Source of the DNA: Mariprofundaceae bacterium | GTDB taxonomy: Bacteria > Pseudomonadota > Zetaproteobacteria > Mariprofundales > Mariprofundaceae | Direction: 5' to 3' | Length of the DNA: 6,163 nt | Assembly (NCBI GenBank): GCA_030950835.1 | Contig: JAUZQU010000118.1 | Span: forward strand, 1-6,163 | The notes under the pieces: generated by a model | What the model was told of the DNA's origin: nothing | Database searches by the model: none | What the model saw: the letters and a program-made list of their open reading frames with translations, nothing else | Translations under genes and position numbers: made by a program | In this document: piece by piece, positions 1 to 4,790 of the stretch | Numbering within the stretch: position 1 is the first letter of the stretch | How the letters are laid out: each line of letters opens with the position of its first letter

Positions 1-2309
1 TCCGATCTGTAACATCTTGGGCAACATCCAATGGTAGCACGGTGATTGAAGTCACGCAGACGCCTTATATCAATGGACTGGTTCCTTCAGGTACTGCGCT
101 AGCATCGAACAGTGCGATAGGGAGTGGCGGCAAAGGATTTAGGAGTGATATCACTTCAACAACAGGCACTACATTTGAAACCACACCGATTCTGATTTAC
201 AGTGGGCATGATGCATACAGTAATGTGCGTTTGGATTATGCGAGCGTGACTTTAGATACCAATGGTGTGCAAATGCCAGTTGATTTATTGCCCACCAAGT
301 TGGTGAGTGCGCCTATGTTTGATGCGTATGGTGGTGAGGTAAAATACTTTGCCGATCCAACAGAGCAGTTGTTTGAAATGGATGCATACCGCTGGGCAGC
401 AGAGCAGTTTGTTTGTCAAACACCAGACAACCCTTTTGTAGCACCTTTTTATACCGATGGCGCGAATGGTAATGGTGCATTTTGTACCAAGGCAGATGCC
501 TTGAGAAGATCATTGATTGGTTTGGGTTTTCCGGCGTATGCTCCGGTGACAGGGCGTTTGAGCATTGCACAATTTCAGTGGAACGTGGCGAATGGTATTC
601 CGATGTTTGGTTTGGTGCGTTTGATGTTCCCCGCTGTGCCCGATAGTGGTGTGGCAGCGCAAACTTGTAATGGGGTGACGACACAGCTGCATATTATTCA
701 AAGCTCAGGTGATAATGGTAGTGTAGATGTCTATGCGAATGGTAGAGGCTGGGATTTTAATAAGTTGATGGCAGGAGGCACTTATACAGGTTTTATGCCG
801 GTTCCAGATAGAGCAGGTTATGCCTTTGCCCCAAGTGCGGATAGTGTCAACCCGAATGCGGAGCCTGATGATGATGGTGCCCTAGGGCCCAATGCCCGTA
901 TTATTTTGTATGGCTCATTTCTTATCGATTATTTTGCCGACTATGATATTGAAGGAGATGGGACTGCAGGGTTTGCTGGAAACTCCGTCTTTGATGCTGC
1001 TGGTGGTGAGCGTATTTTGGGTATTTTAGAGTCTCCCGATGTCTATTTGGCGATTGAGCATAATATTTTGCTGAACCCTGTCATGCCAAGGTTCTCTGGC
1101 GACCCATATGCGTTTCCAACTGCAGCAGTGACCACCTTAGGAAACTCTGTACCTGCTGCTACGCCAAGTCGCTTGGGTAATAATCCTGCTCTAAATGTGG
1201 CTGCGGATCGAGGGCTGGCAACAGCAGGAAGAATCAATATGGTGGATGTGAATGATGGTACAGATGCTGCCTTCAACAAGCCGGTCAACTTGGCATCACC
1301 ATACGATGGTTATTTCCCTTGGTCAGAAGGTTTAGTGCCTGTTGCGGGTGAAGGTAATGTGGGGACGATGCGTTTGATGAGTAGGGCGACTACAGCCGAT
1401 AATGCAAGCAATGAGAGTTTGGTGAAATCCATGGCGGCTGGATCCTCTCCTGCTATCCCTACGACGGGTATGACGGCCTTGTTGAACTTGGCAAAACCAA
1501 CAAGGGCAGGTAGTACTTCGGGAAAAGAAGCCGATATTCTTAACTATTACTATCGCTTGATGACCAAAACGGCCAGTCAGTACCGAGATAATGACTGGCC
1601 TATTGCGGCATGGCCTGGGAATAACTTGGCAGAAAACTTTTGCATTGGTAAAGAAGACTGTGGGGTGAATGGAACGGATAACCACAATGGAGACAAAACG
1701 CATTTGATGTTCCCTTCTGGTTATATGCACGGTTGGAAAGTAGCGCTGGCTGCCTTGGATATGTCGGCAGACGAATGGAACAATATGTTGACAGGCATAG
1801 CTACGCCAGTGGGTTCAATCCCTGCTGCATCTCTGTGGGAGCAAATTCAAAACAGTTGCGATGGGACGATGTGCCGTTTAGGGCGCCCATTTTCAGTGAG
1901 TGATATCGGTTTATATAAAGCGGTGTCATTGGAGCAAAATCAGGGAAAATACTTTTTTGTGACTGAAGATGCAACCACGGGTTATGGTTTGTTGGACGGT
2001 GCTTGGCAGGATATTCCTACACAAATGTATTCAGGCGGGTTGCTGGATATGCATGCGCACTCAAATATGAATGGTATTATTTATACCCCAGGACCATTGG
2101 AGTGGGAGCCTGGTAACTCCAATTATGATACAGGTGTGCATATGAGTTATGTCACAGGTTCTATTATTACGGGTTATGGCTCTTATACTAAAAACCGCAG
2201 TGCGGATGATAGGTATATTTTAGTTTACGACGCACATGCGGTGGATAATATTGCGACCAGCTCAATGGTGGTGGTACTGCGGCGATACGACTGGCAGCTA
2301 TTGCAATAA
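1..2309 (+). CDS. Large probable exported protein of unknown function, 5'-truncated; possibly type IV pilus-associated
   Basis: The reading frame is open from base 3 to the TAA at 2307-2309, giving 768 visible codons. The true start is upstream of the window. A GTG at 42 could be taken as a start, but the frame continues in front of it (RSVTSWATSNGST) and no Shine-Dalgarno sequence precedes it. I do not recognise the family. The protein is rich in Gly, Asn, Asp, Ser, Thr and aromatic residues, has seven scattered cysteines, no transmembrane segment and acidic Asp/Gly/Asn-rich stretches (about 850-890 and 939-962), all typical of a secreted or surface protein. The last 80 residues (about 2065-2306) read as short beta-strands: GIIYTPGPLEWEPG, then YVTGSIITGYGSY, then YILVYDAHAVDNI. 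By eye this resembles the C-terminal region of PilX-like pilus-assembly proteins, which often end with a similar 'I-Y-T-P-G ... G-S-I-I-T-G ... V-Y-D-x-x-A-V-D-N' pattern. Its position just before pilM fits a pilus role, but a terminator separates the two. Coding status is certain; the function is a guess. Confidence 0.85.
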   Translation, partial: RSVTSWATSNGSTVIEVTQTPYINGLVPSGTALASNSAIGSGGKGFRSDITSTTGTTFETTPILIYSGHDAYSNVRLDYASVTLDTNGVQMPVDLLPTKLVSAPMFDAYGGEVKYFADPTEQLFEMDAYRWAAEQFVCQTPDNPFVAPFYTDGANGNGAFCTKADALRRSLIGLGFPAYAPVTGRLSIAQFQWNVANGIPMFGLVRLMFPAVPDSGVAAQTCNGVTTQLHIIQSSGDNGSVDVYANGRGWDFNKLMAGGTYTGFMPVPDRAGYAFAPSADSVNPNAEPDDDGALGPNARIILYGSFLIDYFADYDIEGDGTAGFAGNSVFDAAGGERILGILESPDVYLAIEHNILLNPVMPRFSGDPYAFPTAAVTTLGNSVPAATPSRLGNNPALNVAADRGLATAGRINMVDVNDGTDAAFNKPVNLASPYDGYFPWSEGLVPVAGEGNVGTMRLMSRATTADNASNESLVKSMAAGSSPAIPTTGMTALLNLAKPTRAGSTSGKEADILNYYYRLMTKTASQYRDNDWPIAAWPGNNLAENFCIGKEDCGVNGTDNHNGDKTHLMFPSGYMHGWKVALAALDMSADEWNNMLTGIATPVGSIPAASLWEQIQNSCDGTMCRLGRPFSVSDIGLYKAVSLEQNQGKYFFVTEDATTGYGLLDGAWQDIPTQMYSGGLLDMHAHSNMNGIIYTPGPLEWEPGNSNYDTGVHMSYVTGSIITGYGSYTKNRSADDRYILVYDAHAVDNIATSSMVVVLRRYDWQLLQ

Positions 2310-2317
2310 ATTTGATG

Positions 2318-2348
2318 AAACCCTCCTTTTGGAGGGTTTTGTTGTTTT
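2318..2348 (+). terminator. Rho-independent terminator after the large upstream gene
   Basis: A perfect 9-bp stem (AAACCCTCC at 2318-2326 pairing with GGAGGGTTT at 2331-2339) closes a TTTT loop and runs into a T-rich tract (TTTTGTTGTTTTT). It begins 8 bases after the stop codon of the upstream gene, so it should end that transcript. On the opposite strand only three T residues would follow the stem, so it is probably one-directional. It implies that pilM needs its own promoter. Confidence 0.9.
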
Positions 2349-2359
2349 TGATGGGGTGC

Positions 2360-2375
2360 AGGCATGATTTGTGCA
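2360..2375 (+). promoter_or_regulatory. Candidate sigma-54 (-24/-12) promoter for the pil operon
   Basis: The segment AGGCATGATTTGTGCA carries the invariant GG (2361-2362) and GC (2373-2374) separated by exactly 10 bases. It matches 9 of the 12 fixed positions of the consensus TGGCACG-N4-TTGCA. Transcription would start near 2386, leaving a leader of about 70 bases to pilM. Sigma-54 is known to drive pilin genes in several bacteria, while pilMNOPQ operons are usually read by the housekeeping sigma factor. A match of this quality can occur by chance, and no activator site was identified. Confidence 0.3.
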
Positions 2376-2384
2376 ATAAGATGT

Positions 2385-2413
2385 TTGACTTTGATGTTTC
2401 AAAACACTAAGTT
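2385..2413 (+). promoter_or_regulatory. Candidate sigma-70 promoter for the pil operon
   Basis: TTGACT (2385-2390, 5 of 6 to the -35 consensus) is followed after 17 bases by TAAGTT (2408-2413), which keeps only the key first, second and last bases of the -10 box (3 of 6). Transcription would start near 2420, about 35 bases before pilM. The good -35 box and ideal spacing support it; the poor -10 weakens it. It lies directly downstream of the sigma-54-like element, so both could serve the same operon. Confidence 0.4.
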
Positions 2414-2443
2414 AGCGGCATGGGTACCAGTAAAACATTAGCT

Positions 2444-2448
2444 GAGGG
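2444..2448 (+). promoter_or_regulatory. Ribosome binding site of pilM
   Basis: GAGGG lies 6 bases before the ATG at 2455. It is the strongest Shine-Dalgarno sequence in the intergenic region and decides the pilM start over the in-frame ATG at 2488. Confidence 0.75.
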
Positions 2449-2454
2449 CTGCAA

Positions 2455-3552
2455 ATGAACCTTTTTTCGCGTCAAAAAGAGTCTGTGATGGGCATTGATA
2501 TTAGTGCATCAGCAATCAAGCTGGTGGAGTTGTCACATGGGCGTTCTGGTTATGAATTAAAGGCGATTGCCAATATCCCATTGCCGCGTGATGCGATTGT
2601 TGAGAATACCGTGATTGACTCGATTGCGGTATCACAAGCGTTGTTGGATGCGCTGGATAAATCACAAACAAAATTGAAAAATGTGTCGTTGGCAGTGTCG
2701 GGTAATGCGGTGATTGTTAAGGTGATTCAGGTGCCTACGACCACTGAATTCAACCTTGAAACCCAAATTGAATTTGAAGCAGATCAACATGTTCCCTTTG
2801 ATATTGAAGATGTATATTTAGATTTCCAAATCTTAGGTGAAACCGAGGAAGACCCTGAAACTATGGATGTGGTTTTGGTGGCGTGTAAGCGTGAAATTGT
2901 CGATGATTACCAGTTGGTCTTGAGTGAAGCAGGCTTGACTGCGACTTGTGTGGACTGTGCAGTATTTGCCTTGGAAAACGCAGTCGAAGAAACGGGGATT
3001 TATGTGCAAGACTCCACGGAGATCGATGCGGTGGAAGCCTTGGATGGGGAATCAGAAGGTGGTGCGGCGTATGCCTTGGTGAATATTGGGGCGAATATCA
3101 TCAATATCAATATCATGCGTGATGGTCAGATGGCATTTGTGCGGGATCAATTTTATGGCGGGCAGAACCTCACTGAAGCGATTCAAAAAGCGCATGGGTT
3201 AAGCTTTCAAGCGGCAGAGGAAATGAAGAAGCATAACTTTGCAGAGATAGAGGATTCTGTGAGGGAAGAGTTTTTTAGTAATTTAGGCTCTGAAATTGGT
3301 CGTTCACTTGATTTTTATGGGGCTAACCATGCGGAGTTTCCTGTGCAGAAGATTTTGCTCAGTGGTGGTTCGGCGCTGATTGAAGGTATTGAAGTGGAAA
3401 TGGATCAACGTTTAGGTATTGAAGCTGAAATTCTTAACCCTTTTGATGGTGTTAAAATTTCAGAGAAGAATTTTGATGTGGAAGAAATACGTGCCATGGG
3501 ACCAATGATGATGATCCCGATTGGTTTGGCGATGCGGAGCTTTGACGTATGA
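2455..3552 (+). CDS. pilM: Type IV pilus assembly protein PilM, actin-like ATPase
   Basis: PilM is a cytoplasmic, FtsA/actin-like nucleotide-binding protein that binds the N-terminal tail of PilN and connects the cytoplasmic pilus machinery to the inner-membrane alignment complex. The 365 residues cover the whole family length (typically about 350). Visible motifs are the phosphate-1 loop GIDIS (13-17) followed by the family-typical 'S-A-x-K-L-V-E-L', the second phosphate motif LVNIGAN (208-214), the adenosine motif LSGGSA (302-307), and the C-terminal 'GLAMRSFDV' matching the usual PilM ending. The ATG at 2455 is chosen because GAGGG (2444-2448) sits 6 bases upstream and because 12 residues before GIDIS is normal for PilM; the ATG at 2488 would remove that segment. 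An acidic stretch at about residues 183-202 looks roughly a dozen residues longer than in the Pseudomonas protein as I remember it. It is the first gene of the operon and overlaps pilN by 4 bases. Confidence 0.97.
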   Translation: MNLFSRQKESVMGIDISASAIKLVELSHGRSGYELKAIANIPLPRDAIVENTVIDSIAVSQALLDALDKSQTKLKNVSLAVSGNAVIVKVIQVPTTTEFNLETQIEFEADQHVPFDIEDVYLDFQILGETEEDPETMDVVLVACKREIVDDYQLVLSEAGLTATCVDCAVFALENAVEETGIYVQDSTEIDAVEALDGESEGGAAYALVNIGANIININIMRDGQMAFVRDQFYGGQNLTEAIQKAHGLSFQAAEEMKKHNFAEIEDSVREEFFSNLGSEIGRSLDFYGANHAEFPVQKILLSGGSALIEGIEVEMDQRLGIEAEILNPFDGVKISEKNFDVEEIRAMGPMMMIPIGLAMRSFDV

Positions 3553-4148
3553 TTCGTATTAACCTTCTCCCGCATCGTGTTGAATTTAGACAACACCAAA
3601 TATTAGAACATGTGATCGTTTTTGTTGCTGTAGTGCTGCTGGCACTGGCTTTGGTGATTACGGTGAATGTATTATACACCAGCAGCTTAGATGATTTGAA
3701 GGCGGAGTCTTCGGGCTTGCAACAGCAAAACCAAGTCTTGATCCGAGAAATTGGTGAATTGAGAAACTTGGATAATTTACGTCAAGATGTAGAAGGTAAA
3801 CTTGCGATTGTGGATGAGTTACAGGCAGGGCGTTTTCGTTCCTTGCAAACATTATATACCATCGCCGATACCATGCCAGAGAATATTTGGTTAGAGCGTA
3901 TCGTGGATAAAGGCGGTGTGTTGAACATTACAGGTATGGGCGAAAGCAGCAAGGCGGTAGCCAACTTTATGCGGGCTTTGCCAGCGTCCAAGATTTTTGA
4001 CGATGTTACCTTGCTGGTCACGCAAGAAGCCAAACTGAATGAAATAAGTGTGCGTAAATTTGCCTTGAATTTTCGACGTTTAACTTTAGCTGAGCAGGAA
4101 TCAAGGGCTGCCCAGGCGGCAGATGCACAGAGTGAGGCGCTGCCATGA
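3549..4148 (+). CDS. pilN: Type IV pilus inner-membrane protein PilN
   Basis: PilN is a bitopic inner-membrane protein. Its cytoplasmic tail binds PilM and its periplasmic part pairs with PilO. The diagnostic INLLP motif is at residues 4-8 (MIRINLLPH), followed by a single transmembrane helix at about 22-42 and a Gln/Leu/Glu-rich coiled coil at about 48-92. A ferredoxin-like periplasmic domain follows at about 95-180, with the family-typical stretch MPENIWLERIV and then LNITGMGES. The last 20 residues are Ala/Gln/Glu-rich and probably disordered. At 199 residues it is of normal length. The ATG overlaps the pilM stop as ATGA, with GGAG at 3536-3539 serving as ribosome binding site, which indicates translational coupling. 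The stop overlaps pilO in the same way. Confidence 0.96.
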   Translation: MIRINLLPHRVEFRQHQILEHVIVFVAVVLLALALVITVNVLYTSSLDDLKAESSGLQQQNQVLIREIGELRNLDNLRQDVEGKLAIVDELQAGRFRSLQTLYTIADTMPENIWLERIVDKGGVLNITGMGESSKAVANFMRALPASKIFDDVTLLVTQEAKLNEISVRKFALNFRRLTLAEQESRAAQAADAQSEALP

Positions 4149-4747
4149 ATCTTGATGCTCTAAACTTGGATGGCTTGCGCCCAGTAATCCCTTTGCCTAT
4201 GGCAAGCAAACTCACTGCCCTTGCAGGTGTTTTTGTCTTATTGTGCGCCGCTTATTATATGTTGTTTTGGGACGAGCTACAGCAAAATATAGAGCAAGAG
4301 AAAGTACAGGTAGAAAACCAGCGTTTAGCTTTGGTTAAAAACCAGCGTTTGGCAAATGATATCCCTAAAAAACGTAAAGAGTATGCCTTGTTGCAAAAGC
4401 AACTGAAGGTAGCGTTAAACATGTTGCCTAAAAAGTCAGAGATTCCAGATTTGTTGGAAGGTATTACTTGGGCAGGTAAAGATTCTGGTTTAGCTTTTTC
4501 TATTTTTAAACCAGGCAAAGAAACGGTGCAAAGTATTTATGCAGAGGTGCCTGTATCCTTAAGTGTTTCGGGTACGTTTCGCCAGTTCTTAACCTTTTTG
4601 AAACGTGTTGGTGAAATGCCGCGTATTGTAGATATTAAAGATTTGCAACTCAGTATTGGTGCAGGACAAGTGTTGAAGGTGCAAGGCAAGGCGGTGACGT
4701 ATCGCTTTGTGGATGCGAAAGTGAAAAGTAAAGGCCCCAAAAGATGA
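4145..4747 (+). CDS. pilO: Type IV pilus inner-membrane protein PilO
   Basis: PilO is the partner of PilN in the inner-membrane alignment complex. It has a short N-terminal tail containing LDALNLDGL, similar to the 'DLDLNNIG' segment in Pseudomonas PilO. One transmembrane helix at about 22-42 is followed by a coiled coil at about 43-100, and then a ferredoxin-like domain at about 105-190. The domain carries the family-typical order IPDLLEGIT, YAEVPVSLSVSGTFRQFLTF, then MPRIVDIKDL and a closing VTYRF strand. The length of 200 residues is normal and the tail is basic (KVKSKGPKR). ATGA overlap with pilN and GAGG at 4134-4137 (7 bases before the ATG) support this start. A short internal duplication lies in the coiled coil (NQRLA at 58-62 and 66-70). 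No pilP follows, which is unusual for a proteobacterial pil operon. Confidence 0.96.
   Translation: MNLDALNLDGLRPVIPLPMASKLTALAGVFVLLCAAYYMLFWDELQQNIEQEKVQVENQRLALVKNQRLANDIPKKRKEYALLQKQLKVALNMLPKKSEIPDLLEGITWAGKDSGLAFSIFKPGKETVQSIYAEVPVSLSVSGTFRQFLTFLKRVGEMPRIVDIKDLQLSIGAGQVLKVQGKAVTYRFVDAKVKSKGPKR
4314..4353 (+). repeat. 24-base-period direct repeat inside pilO coiled coil
   Basis: AAAACCAGCGTTTAGC (4314-4329) recurs as AAAACCAGCGTTTGGC (4338-4353), 16 bases with one mismatch, offset by 24 bases. At the protein level this gives ENQRLALV followed by KNQRLAND. It looks like a small in-frame duplication of eight codons. Eight residues is not a whole heptad, so it would shift the coiled-coil phase by one residue. 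Confidence 0.8.
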
Positions 4748-4770
4748 TGGGTTGTGGGTGTAGGTCGTGA
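4744..4770 (+). other. Eight-codon mini-ORF at the pilO-pilQ junction (possible coupling ORF or pilP remnant)
   Basis: ATG at 4744 overlaps the pilO stop as ATGA, the same arrangement as the pilM-pilN and pilN-pilO junctions. It reads MMGCGCRS and stops at TGA 4768-4770, which itself overlaps an ATG (4770-4772) in the pilQ frame as TGATG. A weak AAAGG (4730-4734) sits 9 bases upstream. It occupies exactly the place where pilP normally begins. It could be a translational-coupling peptide, a leftover of a deleted pilP start, or chance. Whether it is translated is unknown. Confidence 0.3.
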
Positions 4771-4777
4771 TGAGCTT

Positions 4778-4783
4778 AGGGAG
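4778..4783 (+). promoter_or_regulatory. Ribosome binding site of pilQ
   Basis: AGGGAG ends 7 bases before the ATG at 4791 and is the best Shine-Dalgarno match in the pilO-pilQ gap. It favours the start at 4791 over in-frame alternatives at 4767 (GTG), 4770 (ATG) and 4788 (GTG). Confidence 0.65.
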
Positions 4784-4790
4784 TCTGGTG

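Noticed and set aside
42..44. GTG at 42 as the start codon of the large upstream gene
   Set aside because: The same frame is open back to base 3 with ordinary coding content and there is no ribosome binding site before it, so the gene begins outside the window.
939..974. DYDIEGDG as an EF-hand or dockerin-type calcium loop
   Set aside because: Positions 1 and 3 fit, but position 12 is Phe instead of Glu/Asp and flanking helices are not evident; at most a generic acidic loop.
313..1730. Several long minus-strand open frames opposite the large gene (for example 313-684, 1043-1288, 1332-1730)
   Set aside because: Their translations are rich in His, Arg, Ser and Thr in the pattern produced by the antisense of GTG/TTG-rich coding sequence. 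They have no recognisable motifs and lie wholly inside a well-supported gene.
2311..2396. TTTGATG occurring three times in the intergenic region (2311, 2347, 2390)
   Set aside because: The 7-base word is made of bases common here, the spacing is irregular (36 and 43 bases), and one copy lies before the terminator; no clear operator logic.
4770..4772. ATG at 4770 as the pilQ start
   Set aside because: It is in frame and overlaps a TGA, so it cannot be excluded, but AGGGAG 7 bases before 4791 is a much better ribosome binding site and gives a more compact signal peptide.
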